Origin: Sporobacter sp942492735
GTDB lineage: Bacteria > Bacillota > Clostridia > Oscillospirales > Oscillospiraceae
Assembly (NCBI GenBank): GCA_942492735.1
Contig: OW818648.1
Location: 3,286,001-3,350,000 of the forward strand
Direction of reading: 5' to 3'
Length of the DNA stretch: 64,000 nt
Both the position numbers and the translations under genes were made by a program. Below the pieces are notes generated by a model. It searched no databases and was not told the origin of the DNA. It saw only the letters and a list, made by a program, of their open reading frames with translations. Shown piece after piece: positions 50,171 through 59,263 of the stretch; the first letter of the stretch is position 1, and each line of letters opens with the position of its first letter.

Positions 50171-53100
50171 TTATTTAACGACAATATTGTCGGAGCCGAG
50201 CATTTCGGTAAGCTCCTGAATCAGGGCTTCGTGGATGATGCATTTTGCGCCGCGGCGCTTTTTGGTGTCCTCGAAGAACATAATTATCTGTTCGTCACCC
50301 GGGAACATGACGAGAACATGCTTTAGGCGCTCGTAAGCAGCGTTATTTTCACTTGGGACTTTGATGTAGAGCTTCTTATCGACCGGTACCTCTTCACCTG
50401 GCATGGCATCGAAATCAGATAGCGGACGAATCGAATCAACGAGGAGCTGCGGCTCTTTTTCGTCTCGGGCTGATATTTTTCCTGTAATATAAACAGCAAT
50501 GCTTTCCTTGACGTACACACCGCCTGAATCAAGTGCGCGCTGAAAGGCCAGAAGCTCCATACTGCCGGTGCCGTCCTCGATGGTGATATAAGCCATCAGG
50601 GTGTTGTTGCGGGTCTGTTTTGTTTTGACAGCGGAAATGACACCGGCGATTGTCACCTGTTGAGAGTCCGAGAACTCAGTGCATCCGCCCTCCTGCGCAA
50701 AATCCGTCAGGATTCTGCCGATATTGACGGCGCCGAGGTGCTTTGCGGCACGCACATATTCATCCATGGGGTGGCCGGTCAGATACAGACCGGTGACCTC
50801 ATGCTCCATCGCCATCAGATCGCGCTGAGAGAATTCCGGCACATCGGGCAAGATGAGCTTCTGCCCCTGCGTTTTATCCTCCGCCGCGGCCGATAGCCCG
50901 AACATATCAATCTGTCCGTCCACATTTCTTCTCTTTGAGTCAGCCACACTCTCTAAAACCGATATGCAGACCATCATCAACTGGCGGCGGCGAACGTTAA
51001 AACTGTCAAAGCCGCCGCATTTGATAAGGCTCTCGAGCGCGCGGCGGTTTAAGTCTCCACCGTACATCCGCCGGCAGAATTCCTCAAAATCACGAAAATG
51101 TCCGTTGTTTCTCCGTTCTCTCATCAAGTCTATAATAAACCCGCGTCCGATATTTTTAACGGCAACCAAGCCGTAGCGGATATTGTCCCCGGAGACGGTA
51201 AACATATCTTCCGACTCGTTGACGTCGGGTGGCAGAACACTAATACCCATCGCACGGCATTCCGCGGTGTATTCAGCGACCTTTTCGGGGTAGTAAAGAA
51301 CGGAGGACAAGAGCGCCGCCATGTACGCTTTTGGGTAATGGCACTTTAAATAGCCCGTCTGGTATGAGATAACTGCGTACGCCACGGCATGCGCCTTGTT
51401 AAAAGCATAATTGGCAAAGTCGAATATCTCATCATAGATGCTCGCGGCAACATCGCGCGGGATGCCATTTTGAAGCGCGCCGGAGATGCTTCGGCTCATG
51501 TCTCCGTCTATAAAGGTTTTACGTTCCTTCTCGATCTCAGCCTGCTTTTTCTTCGACATCGCGCGGCGGATCATGTCGGCTTGTCCGAGCGAGAAGCCAC
51601 CCAGCTTACGGAATATTTCGATGACCTGCTCTTGGTAGACGATGCAGCCATAGGTCACTTTGAGTATCGGCTCCAAAAGCGGGTGCTTATATGTGATCTT
51701 GTTGGGATGCTTGTTGTTTTCCAGAAAACGCGGGATGGAGTCCATTGGTCCGGGGCGGTAGAGCGCGATGATAGCCGTAATGTCCTCAATGCTCTTCGGG
51801 CCAAGCCCTGTGCACACACCTGTCATCCCAACGGATTCAAGCTGGAAGACGCCGGAGGTTTTACCAGCGGTGAGCATATCATACGTCGCCTTGTCATCGT
51901 CGGGTATCGTATCAATCGAGAAATCAGGAATCGTTTTTCTGATCTCATTTTCAGCGTCCCGAATGACCGTCAGGTTCCGAAGCCCGAGGAAATCCATTTT
52001 CAGAAGGCCGAGCTCCTCCAGCGTTGTCATGGTATACTGCGTCGCTATGGAGTCATCCTTTTTTGATAAGGTCAGCGGGACATATTCATGAACAGGGTTT
52101 TTTGTGATGACGATACCGGCGGCGTGCGTGCCGGAGTCCTTGGGCATGTCCTCGAGTGCCATCGCCGTATCGATGACTCTTTTGATACGCGCGTCGCCGT
52201 CATACATCTCTTTAAGACGTTTAGATGAGGTCAGTGCCTGTTCAACCTTAATATTCAAAACTGTCGGAATCTCGCGCGCCAGCTCGTTTTCCTCGGCGTA
52301 TGTTAAGCCAAGCGCCTTTGCGACGTTCCGAACAGCGTTTTTTGCTTTGAGTGTGTTGAAGGTGACAATCTGGGCAACCCTATCCTCACCGTATTTGTGT
52401 TTGACGTAATCGATTACTTCTCCCCGGCGGCGCTCGCAGAAGTCGATGTCGATATCCGGCATACTGACGCGCTCGGGATTTAAGAATCGTTCAAAGTATA
52501 GGCCGTATTTGATCGGGTCGACCGTTGTGATATCCAGACAGTAGGACGCGACGCTGCCGGCCGCAGAGCCTCTGCCCGGTCCAACGGGGATTCCCTGATT
52601 TTTCGCGTAGGCGATGAAGTCCGACGTGATGAGGAAATAGTCGGTAAAACCCATACGCTCGATCATATCAAGCTCGTAGAAAAGCTGCGTTTTAACCTCT
52701 TCCCTGTCCGTACCGTACTTTTTTTCAAACCCTTCAAGGCAAAGCTGTTTCATGTAGTCGGCTGCGCTGATCCCCTCCGGCGGTTTGAATTCCGGCAGGT
52801 GGTATTTATTGAACTCAAAGCGCAGATCGCACATATCGGCTATACGCGCGGTATTGTCATAGGCTGCCCCATATTTTGGGAACAGCGCCCGCATCTCTTC
52901 TTCGGATTTTAAGTAGAATTCCTCTGTTTCAAAACGCATGCGGTCAGAATCGTTGACTGTTTTTCCCGTCTGGATGCACATGAGTACATCCTGCGCGTAG
53001 GCGTCTTTCTTGGTAATGTAGTGGACGTCATTCGTGACGACAAGCGGTATCCCCGTCTCATCGCTCAATTTGATGAGTCCCGCGTTGACAGCCTGCTGGT

Positions 53101-53641
53101 CCCTGATGCCATGGTCCTGAAGCTCCAGATAGTAGCTGTCATCACCAAAAAGCTCCCGCATCTCAAGGGCTTTTAATTTCGCCGTTTCATAGTTGCCTTG
53201 GGTCAGACACTGCGGGATTTCACCAGCCAGACATGCCGAAAGCGCGATGAGACCTTCGCAGTGGGTCCTCAGCAGCTCCATGTCGATGCGCGGTTTTACG
53301 TAAAACCCTTCCGTATACGCTTTGCTCACTAAAAGACACAGATTTTTATAACCTGTCTCATTTTTACACAGAAGGACAAGATGATTCCTGTTAGAGTCGG
53401 CGTTATGGTCCATATCGAAACGCGAACGTGCGGCGACATAAACCTCGCAGCCGATGATCGGCTTAACTCCCGCCTTAAGCGCTTCCTTGTAAAAGTTGAT
53501 GACGCCGTACATCGCGCCATGATCTGTGATGGCAACGGATGTCTGGCCCAGTTCGGCTGCGCGCGCAACGAGATCCTTGATCCGGCACGCGCCGTCTAAA
53601 AGGCTGTATTCACTATGAACATGCAGATGTGTAAAAGCCAT
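50171..53641 (-). CDS. dnaE: DNA polymerase III alpha subunit DnaE
   Basis: This is a full-length 1156-residue replicative polymerase. The PHP domain opens at FTHLHVHSEYSLLDGACRI. The palm carries PDIDIDFCERRR, with the catalytic aspartates, and GPGRGSAAGS. The finger, tau-binding and helix-hairpin-helix regions follow (YAFNKAHAVAYA; IKCGGFDSFN). An OB-fold (VTIAGVISAVKTKQTRN) lies near residue 1000. In Firmicutes this DnaE extends primers while PolC does the bulk of synthesis. Only a weak ribosome binding site (GGTGACGGG) precedes the ATG. Confidence 0.97.
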   Translation of the reverse strand: MAFTHLHVHSEYSLLDGACRIKDLVARAAELGQTSVAITDHGAMYGVINFYKEALKAGVKPIIGCEVYVAARSRFDMDHNADSNRNHLVLLCKNETGYKNLCLLVSKAYTEGFYVKPRIDMELLRTHCEGLIALSACLAGEIPQCLTQGNYETAKLKALEMRELFGDDSYYLELQDHGIRDQQAVNAGLIKLSDETGIPLVVTNDVHYITKKDAYAQDVLMCIQTGKTVNDSDRMRFETEEFYLKSEEEMRALFPKYGAAYDNTARIADMCDLRFEFNKYHLPEFKPPEGISAADYMKQLCLEGFEKKYGTDREEVKTQLFYELDMIERMGFTDYFLITSDFIAYAKNQGIPVGPGRGSAAGSVASYCLDITTVDPIKYGLYFERFLNPERVSMPDIDIDFCERRRGEVIDYVKHKYGEDRVAQIVTFNTLKAKNAVRNVAKALGLTYAEENELAREIPTVLNIKVEQALTSSKRLKEMYDGDARIKRVIDTAMALEDMPKDSGTHAAGIVITKNPVHEYVPLTLSKKDDSIATQYTMTTLEELGLLKMDFLGLRNLTVIRDAENEIRKTIPDFSIDTIPDDDKATYDMLTAGKTSGVFQLESVGMTGVCTGLGPKSIEDITAIIALYRPGPMDSIPRFLENNKHPNKITYKHPLLEPILKVTYGCIVYQEQVIEIFRKLGGFSLGQADMIRRAMSKKKQAEIEKERKTFIDGDMSRSISGALQNGIPRDVAASIYDEIFDFANYAFNKAHAVAYAVISYQTGYLKCHYPKAYMAALLSSVLYYPEKVAEYTAECRAMGISVLPPDVNESEDMFTVSGDNIRYGLVAVKNIGRGFIIDLMRERRNNGHFRDFEEFCRRMYGGDLNRRALESLIKCGGFDSFNVRRRQLMMVCISVLESVADSKRRNVDGQIDMFGLSAAAEDKTQGQKLILPDVPEFSQRDLMAMEHEVTGLYLTGHPMDEYVRAAKHLGAVNIGRILTDFAQEGGCTEFSDSQQVTIAGVISAVKTKQTRNNTLMAYITIEDGTGSMELLAFQRALDSGGVYVKESIAVYITGKISARDEKEPQLLVDSIRPLSDFDAMPGEEVPVDKKLYIKVPSENNAAYERLKHVLVMFPGDEQIIMFFEDTKKRRGAKCIIHEALIQELTEMLGSDNIVVK

Positions 53642-53814
53642 AACCCGTCACCGCTTTTCTCATGAGACAATATAATTCTATTCTAATACTTCCTCGGCTC
53701 CTTTTCAACCTATGTTTATCCGGCTGCCAATTCAGACCTTCGAACAATGTTCTCGAATTTTTACGTCGTTTTAATTGAATTTTTTAAGAATCTAACGAAA
53801 ATGCTACTAAATTA

Positions 53815-53842
53815 TTGCATTAACGAAGTGATGTGATATTAT
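53815..53842 (+). promoter_or_regulatory. Extended -10 promoter of the amino-acid ABC operon
   Basis: TTGCAT (53815-53820), a 16-bp spacer, and TATTAT (53837-53842) preceded by TGA (extended -10), 35 bp upstream of ATG 53877. I see no riboswitch in the 53642-53876 gap. Confidence 0.6.
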
Positions 53843-53876
53843 GTTACTATTAAATTTTCTATCTGGAGGATTATAA

Positions 53877-54770
53877 ATGAAAAAGATTTTAAGCGTATTA
53901 TTGGCCCTTGTACTTGTATTCGCTATCGTCGGCTGCGCCGCCGGCACTGCACCCACCAGCCCGTCGGCTTCAGCGTCAACTGCGCCTTCACCCGCTGCCT
54001 CCCCAAGTGAGGAAGCCTCACCCAGTGCCGCAGCAACAACGGCAGATGCCGACGATGATTTAGCCTACATAATGGCCAAGGGCGAACTCGTTATTGGCAT
54101 CACCGATTGGGAGCCCATGAACTATTACGACAAAGATGGTAAACTCATTGGCTTCGACACGGAATACGCCGAAGCAATATGCGCAAAACTCGGTGTTACT
54201 CCAAAATTTGTCGTCATCAACTGGGATACAAAAGAGATTGACCTGAAGGCAAAAACAATTGACTGCATCTGGAATGGCCTAACAGTTAATGCGGACCGCC
54301 GTGAAAACATGGCGTTTACGACATCCTATATCATCAATGAGCAAGTTGTTGTTGTCAAGGCTGACAACGCCGCAAAATACGTCGATACTGCAAGCCTATC
54401 CGGCATCGCTGTCGTTGCCGAGGCGGAATCAGCCGGACAGTCAGCCATCGAAGCCGACCTTTCCGACGCAAAGTTCTCTGCCGTTGATTCACAGGCAACC
54501 GCACTCCTCGAGGTCAAAGCCGGAACAGCTGAAGCGGCCGTTATCGACGCAACGATGGCCGAAGCGATGCTCGCCGAGGGTAAAGATTACAGCGATCTCG
54601 TTGTCGTTTCAACGATCGATCTGATGGACGAAGAGTATGCAATTGGCTTCCGACTTGACAGCACAGCCGTCGGCGAAATCAACAAACTGACGGCGGAATT
54701 CCTGAAGGACGGAACCCTCCCTGCCCTCGCCGAGAAATACGGCCTGAGCGCGCGCCTCATTACCGAGTAA
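53877..54770 (+). CDS. Amino-acid ABC transporter substrate-binding lipoprotein
   Basis: This 297-residue lipoprotein has a signal peptide with the lipobox VGC at Cys20, then a Ser/Pro/Ala-rich linker (about 22-55), then a type II periplasmic-binding fold. The family-3 signatures are GELVIGITDWEPMNYYDKDGKLIGFD and IDCIWNGLTVNADRRENMAFT. It binds a polar or charged amino acid outside the cell and delivers it to the permease encoded next. TGGAGG precedes the ATG. The exact ligand cannot be read from sequence. Confidence 0.95.
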   Translation: MKKILSVLLALVLVFAIVGCAAGTAPTSPSASASTAPSPAASPSEEASPSAAATTADADDDLAYIMAKGELVIGITDWEPMNYYDKDGKLIGFDTEYAEAICAKLGVTPKFVVINWDTKEIDLKAKTIDCIWNGLTVNADRRENMAFTTSYIINEQVVVVKADNAAKYVDTASLSGIAVVAEAESAGQSAIEADLSDAKFSAVDSQATALLEVKAGTAEAAVIDATMAEAMLAEGKDYSDLVVVSTIDLMDEEYAIGFRLDSTAVGEINKLTAEFLKDGTLPALAEKYGLSARLITE

Positions 54771-54799
54771 GACGTATCAAAAATGACGATGTGACATGG

Positions 54800-54822
54800 T
54801 GGCAGGAGGAAAACTCCTGCCA
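54800..54822 (+). terminator. Intercistronic hairpin after the binding-protein gene
   Basis: TGGCAGGAG/CTCCTGCCA with loop GAAAA lies in the 74-bp gap before the permease and has no T tract. Such hairpins commonly cut read-through or protect the 5' message, so that more binding protein than permease is made. Confidence 0.6.
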
Positions 54823-54844
54823 TCTGACACGATAGGGTACGGAT

Positions 54845-55519
54845 ATGAATTTTTTAACAATAACACTTAAGCTGCTGGAGGGCTTTAGTATCTCCGGCAT
54901 AATCTTCTTTCTAACGCTGGTTTTTGCCATGCCGCTCGGTCTAGGGGTATCATTCGGGTCGATGAGCAATCTTTGCCTGTGCTTTGGCCCCAATTGTCGG
55001 ATTTATCCGATCCGTTGGCTGACAAGAACCTTCGTCTGGATTATCCGCGGCACGCCGCTGATGCTGCAGCTGATGGTCGTCTATTATGGACCAGGGCTGA
55101 TCTTCGGATGGACGGCGTTCCCGAAAATGACCGCTGTCCTCATCGCTTTTATCATCAATTATGCCGCCTATTTCTCCGAAATCTATAGAAGCGGCATCCA
55201 AAGCATCCCACGCGGGCAGTACGAAGCCGGACAGGTGCTTGGTATGACACAGTCGCAGGTGTTTTTCAAGGTCATCCTGCTGCAGGTGGTGAAACGAATC
55301 GTACCGCCGATGGCCAACGAGATCATCACACTCGTTAAAGACACCTCGCTTGCGCGTGTCATCGCCGTCATGGAAATCATCATGGTCGCGCATACGTTTA
55401 CAACAAAGGGGCTCATCTGGCCGCTCTTTTACGCCGGCGTGTTTTACCTTTTGTTCTGCGGAATTTTGACGCTCTTGTTTGGCTGGATCGAGCGCAAACT
55501 CAGCTATTTCAGGGTATAG
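54845..55519 (+). CDS. Amino-acid ABC transporter permease
   Basis: This 224-residue inner-membrane protein of the HisMQ type has about five helices. The EAA loop that contacts the ATPase is visible as GQYEAGQVLGMTQSQVFFKVILLQ. The N-terminal RGTPLMLQLMVVYYG motif is the standard entry of this family. It most likely works as a homodimer with the ATPase and binding protein on either side. The hydrophobic start at ATG 54845 has no strong ribosome binding site. Confidence 0.95.
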   Translation: MNFLTITLKLLEGFSISGIIFFLTLVFAMPLGLGVSFGSMSNLCLCFGPNCRIYPIRWLTRTFVWIIRGTPLMLQLMVVYYGPGLIFGWTAFPKMTAVLIAFIINYAAYFSEIYRSGIQSIPRGQYEAGQVLGMTQSQVFFKVILLQVVKRIVPPMANEIITLVKDTSLARVIAVMEIIMVAHTFTTKGLIWPLFYAGVFYLLFCGILTLLFGWIERKLSYFRV

Positions 55520-55531
55520 GGAGGAATGGAC

Positions 55532-56317
55532 ATGGCTATTTTAGAGGTCAAGAACCTAAAAAAATGCTTCGGCTCCACCGCCGTACTCAAGGGCATCGAT
55601 TTCTCGCTCGAAAAGGGCGAATCTCTTGCAGTCATCGGCTCCTCCGGCAGCGGCAAGACGACGCTCCTCAGATGCCTCAATTTTCTCGAGTTGGCCGACA
55701 GCGGCATGATCAGCGTCGGCGGCGAAATGATTTATAACGCGGCGAATCCGGCCACGCAGCGCGACAGCGAAATCCGCAGCAAACGCCTGCATTTTGGGCT
55801 TGTATTCCAGTCCTTTAACCTGTTCCCACAGTATACGGCACTCAAAAACATAACGATAGCCAGTGAGCTTTTAGCGACTGAAAAGAAGGGTTTTAAGGAA
55901 AACAGGAAGGCTGTATTAGCTGACATCGATAAAAATGCCCGCACTCTTATGGATCAGGTGGGCTTGTCTGATAAGCTCGATTATTACCCGCATCAGCTCT
56001 CCGGCGGTCAGCAGCAGCGTGTGGCGATCGCCCGCGCACTGGCGCTGAACCCCGACATTCTATGCTTCGACGAGCCGACGTCGGCACTTGACCCGGAGCT
56101 GACCGGCGAAGTGCTTAAGGTCATCCGCAGTCTTGCCGACAAGAAGACGACAATGGTCATTGTCACACACGAAATGCAGTTTGCTCGCGAGGTGTCCGAC
56201 AAGGTCCTGTTCATCGATAACGGTCTTGTTGTCGAATACGACACACCCGAAGACATCTTCGCAAATCCAAAGGAAGACCGGACAAAGCAATTCTTAGAGC
56301 GCTATTCGGGGGCATAA
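55532..56317 (+). CDS. Amino-acid ABC transporter ATP-binding protein
   Basis: This 261-residue ATPase of the polar amino-acid uptake (PAAT) family has Walker A GSSGSGKT, the signature LSGGQQQR, Walker B ILCFDEPTSALDPE and the switch His in IVTHEMQF. GGGAGG lies 7 bp before ATG 55532, which is preferred over ATG 55526. It is the last gene of the three-gene transporter operon and is followed by a terminator. Confidence 0.96.
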   Translation: MAILEVKNLKKCFGSTAVLKGIDFSLEKGESLAVIGSSGSGKTTLLRCLNFLELADSGMISVGGEMIYNAANPATQRDSEIRSKRLHFGLVFQSFNLFPQYTALKNITIASELLATEKKGFKENRKAVLADIDKNARTLMDQVGLSDKLDYYPHQLSGGQQQRVAIARALALNPDILCFDEPTSALDPELTGEVLKVIRSLADKKTTMVIVTHEMQFAREVSDKVLFIDNGLVVEYDTPEDIFANPKEDRTKQFLERYSGA

Positions 56318-56345
56318 TTTCATTGATTAGCAAATCGTATAAATG

Positions 56346-56379
56346 AATAAGGACGCAGCTTCCGAGCTGCGTCCTTATT
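56346..56379. terminator. Bidirectional terminator after the ABC operon
   Basis: A perfect 15-bp stem AATAAGGACGCAGCT paired with its complement (loop TCCG) lies between convergent genes. Confidence 0.9.
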
Positions 56380-56412
56380 GATATTCTGATGGAATTCTAC
56401 ATTCATTTGGAA

Positions 56413-58134
56413 TCAGTTTGCCGTATAGCCTGTTGATGTGTCAATAACAATCGTTTTCAAGCTATCTTCCCATTCGATTCCAAAATTCATGACTGCTCCT
56501 ACATCACGCAGTTTGAAATAGTTGCTGCTTCCAATCTGATACGCTTTCAAATTGATTTCCACGCCGTCCATGTATATCCTTGAAGTTGTTGATATTGCTG
56601 TTGCGGCTGTCCTGTTCTCAGATACCGTCAATTCATTGCCGACAGAAGTATAAGCACTATTGGTAGTTAGCCGGATGGCGCTATTCGCCTCGTCCCAGAT
56701 CACCTCAAATTGTTTGGTCGTACCGTTCAATGCCATAGCCAGATCGCGCAGCTTAAAGTAATTGTTTTCGTCGATGGTATATGCGTCAAAATTCACGTTA
56801 ACACCGTTAATCAGGACAGTGGACTGCGCCGGCAACGCCGCTTTGTCCAACGCGACTTCTATTCCATTCGATATTGCATATGTATGAGCGACCGACCCTT
56901 CCTGCACCGACATGATGACGCTACTGCCTGCATCGAATATGCCATCACGGATATCCTTGACGCCGGAGGGAATTCTGATCATCTTCAGACTATTGCAGCC
57001 AATAAAAGCCCGCCACATTATCGTCGTGACACTGTCCGGAATCTGAATAGCACTCAAGTTTGAGCAATCACTGAAGGCATTAAAATTAATCATCGTTACA
57101 CCGTTCGGGATCGATATCGCCGTCAGACTGCTGCAACCGGCAAACATATGGTAGCTGATAGCTTTCAAGCCAGCCGGAAGCTTGACGGACGTGAGACTGA
57201 CACATCCAGAAAAAGCAAAATTGTCTATCTCAGTCACATTGCTTGGTATGACAACCGACTTCAAGCTGCTGCAGCCTTTAAACGCACCCCCGTTGATTCT
57301 TGTCACAGAGCTTGGAATCGTATATTCAAAATACGTGGTGGGGATATAGCATAATGTTTTGCCGTAGTTAATCAGTATCGGCTCTGATAAGTCAGTCAAA
57401 TCAAATGGGCAGGTACCGATACTCGTGACACTGTCCGGAATCGTTATTGTTTTAAGTGACACACAGTTAAAAAACGCATTGGCGCCAATAGATGTTACGC
57501 TGTGCGGGATAGTAACAGTAGTCAGTTTCACGCAATGCGCAAATGCGGAATGATCGATTAGGGTTATCCCATCCGGGATCAAAATTGAACTCAGGTTATA
57601 ACACTCAAAAAAAGCGCCGCCACCAATCACATTCACGGTTTTTGGTATTTCATATTCTGAATAAGTTTCAGGAACGTGGCAAAGCGTTCTTCCGTTGTTT
57701 ACAAGTATAGGCGATGATATATCAGTCCCAGAAAAGGCGCAAATACCAACCGAGCTTAATCCTGCGGGAATGTTAACCGATGACAAGCTTCTGCAGCAAA
57801 AGAACGCGTAATTGCTGATTTCTGTGACACTGGTTGGTAGTGTTACTGAATTTAAGTTGCTGCAGCGGTCAAACGCAGATTGTTCGATTGCTGTAACGCC
57901 ATGCGGAATGACGACTGACTTTATGCTGTCATTATCATAAAATACATATTCTCCGATTTTTCTGATCCCCATATTTTCCGGAATTGTTACGCTGCCTCCA
58001 CTGCCTGTGTATTTTGTTAAAACGCCGTTTTCAATAATAAAATCGCCCAAAGTTAATGCGAAAGATGAAGAATTGATCATTGCAAAAAGTATAATCAAAA
58101 ACATTGCGACGCTAATAATCTTTTTTATTTTCAT
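56413..58134 (-). CDS. Secreted BspA-type leucine-rich repeat protein with copper-amine-oxidase-like domains
   Basis: This 573-residue secreted protein has a signal peptide (MKIKKIISVAMFLIILFAMI). About a dozen LRR_5/BspA repeats follow, of the form FxxCxxLxxVxIPxxVTxIxxxAF (residues about 40-415). Two copper amine oxidase N-terminal-like domains form the C-terminal part (FDAYTIDENNYFKLRDLAMAL; LKAYQIGSSNYFKLRDVGAVM). BspA proteins mediate adhesion and protein binding in gut and oral bacteria. Unlike the other surface proteins here it has no SLH domain, so its attachment is unclear. AGAGGGG precedes ATG 58134. Confidence 0.9.
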   Translation of the reverse strand: MKIKKIISVAMFLIILFAMINSSSFALTLGDFIIENGVLTKYTGSGGSVTIPENMGIRKIGEYVFYDNDSIKSVVIPHGVTAIEQSAFDRCSNLNSVTLPTSVTEISNYAFFCCRSLSSVNIPAGLSSVGICAFSGTDISSPILVNNGRTLCHVPETYSEYEIPKTVNVIGGGAFFECYNLSSILIPDGITLIDHSAFAHCVKLTTVTIPHSVTSIGANAFFNCVSLKTITIPDSVTSIGTCPFDLTDLSEPILINYGKTLCYIPTTYFEYTIPSSVTRINGGAFKGCSSLKSVVIPSNVTEIDNFAFSGCVSLTSVKLPAGLKAISYHMFAGCSSLTAISIPNGVTMINFNAFSDCSNLSAIQIPDSVTTIMWRAFIGCNSLKMIRIPSGVKDIRDGIFDAGSSVIMSVQEGSVAHTYAISNGIEVALDKAALPAQSTVLINGVNVNFDAYTIDENNYFKLRDLAMALNGTTKQFEVIWDEANSAIRLTTNSAYTSVGNELTVSENRTAATAISTTSRIYMDGVEINLKAYQIGSSNYFKLRDVGAVMNFGIEWEDSLKTIVIDTSTGYTAN

Positions 58135-58320
58135 ACTTACCCCTCTTTCTTCCGCCAAATATAACCATATACTACCATAGCAGATTAATATTGTAAAGCG
58201 GACACGCAGCCAAAGTCAGCTGCGTATGAGGTAAGATTTGACATTGCTGACGTACCGATGTACTATCTAAAATAGATACACGACGCATTCATCAAACAGA
58301 TACTTAAAGGAGTTACGATA

Positions 58321-58806
58321 ATGAAAAGCATAGTCGTCTTTTATTCCTTAGACGGGCATACGCGCCTTATCGCCGACATCATCGCCAAGGAGGTCGGCGG
58401 GGATACCTTCGAGCTGAAAACCGTTAAGCCATCGGCTGGGAAGTCCGGTTTTTCCAAGTTTTTTCTTGGCGGCATGCGCGCCAGTTTAAATCAAAAGCCG
58501 ACGCTCAAAAACCCTCTGCCGGATCTGAAAAGTTATGAGCTGATTTTCATCGGCACCCCTGTCTGGGCTTCAACAAATGTCCCCGCTATCAATACGTTTA
58601 TTGCCGGCAGCGACCTGACAGGAAAAAAGGTTATGCTGTTCTCGAGCAGCGGCGGCGGCGACGCAGCAAAATGCTTTTCAAAACTCAAAAGTCGTCTGAG
58701 CGACAGCAAAATACTCGGAGAGATCGCTTTTAAAGAACCATCAGCCGAAGACCGGGATACCCTTACCTCAAAGATAAAAGCATGGCTTTCAGCCGCCGGA
58801 GTCTAA
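58321..58806 (+). CDS. Flavodoxin family protein
   Basis: This 161-residue FMN protein has the phosphate loop near YSLDGHTRLIADIIA, the IGTPVWASTNVPAINTF segment and a late LFSSSGGGDAAKC loop. The N-terminal P-loop lacks the usual TGNT pattern, as in the flavodoxin_4-type branch. It probably carries electrons in the cytoplasm. AAAGGAG precedes the ATG. It is a single-gene unit, followed by a large inverted repeat. Confidence 0.9.
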   Translation: MKSIVVFYSLDGHTRLIADIIAKEVGGDTFELKTVKPSAGKSGFSKFFLGGMRASLNQKPTLKNPLPDLKSYELIFIGTPVWASTNVPAINTFIAGSDLTGKKVMLFSSSGGGDAAKCFSKLKSRLSDSKILGEIAFKEPSAEDRDTLTSKIKAWLSAAGV

Positions 58807-58888
58807 AACGCGGCGTACAATTCGAGAACATGTCAATTAAGGTGATCAATAAGTAGATGCATATTATTCCCGCACAAAGGCGGGTAAC

Positions 58889-58960
58889 AACTGTCGAACA
58901 CAGTTCGCCCCAACGATAATTCCGCAATATTGCGGTAGGGGCGAACTGTGTTCGACAGTT
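58889..58960. repeat. Inverted pair of GTAGGGGCG repeats, 23-bp arms
   Basis: A perfect 23-bp stem (58889-58911 with 58938-58960) encloses a loop holding a second perfect palindrome CCGCAATATTGCGG (58922-58935). The arms are two facing copies of the short palindromic repeat family. It fills most of the 58807-59037 gap and follows the flavodoxin gene, so it may also end that transcript. Confidence 0.8.
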
Positions 58961-59037
58961 AATCATAACGACAGTGGACGGGTGGGTAATAATATTTCAG
59001 GCTTCAGGGAAGATTATTACCGAAGGTGGTGATGCAT

Positions 59038-59205
59038 ATGGATGCGCCAAAAACTAAAATAAAGTGCAGCGTAAAGGATTGTCAATTCAACGAACGGTTT
59101 ATGTGCGAAGCAGGCAGTATCGAGGTCAACCCGATGGGTGATAACAACGTGAAAACCTGTGACGGGACCAAATGCAGTACTTTTAAGAAAGATCCGGCAT
59201 TGTAA
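59038..59205 (+). CDS. DUF1540 small cysteine-rich protein
   Basis: This 55-residue protein begins MDAPKTKIKCSVKDCQFN. Cys10, Cys15, Cys23, Cys41 and Cys46 match the spacing of DUF1540 proteins, which probably bind a metal (zinc or iron). GGTGGTG lies just upstream; an in-frame ATG at 59032 is an alternative start. DUF1540 genes are widespread in spore-forming Clostridia and their role is unknown. A terminator follows 6 bp after the stop. Confidence 0.88.
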   Translation: MDAPKTKIKCSVKDCQFNERFMCEAGSIEVNPMGDNNVKTCDGTKCSTFKKDPAL

Positions 59206-59211
59206 TTCAAA

Positions 59212-59244
59212 ACCGCCCTTTCTAAAAATTCTGGAAAGGGCGGT
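59212..59244. terminator. Bidirectional terminator
   Basis: ACCGCCCTTTC/GAAAGGGCGGT forms an 11-bp stem between the DUF1540 gene and the convergent chemoreceptor gene. On the minus strand it continues into TTTTG. Confidence 0.85.
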
Positions 59245-59263
59245 CGTTATTTATGAAATGTGA

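Noticed and set aside
51389..52066. Plus-strand frame of 225 codons opposite dnaE
   Set aside because: It is antisense to the polymerase palm and finger region, with no domain signature.
53642..53876. Riboswitch or T-box upstream of the amino-acid ABC operon
   Set aside because: I found no conserved T-box, lysine or glycine riboswitch elements. The promoter is only about 30 bp from the start codon, leaving no room for a leader RNA.
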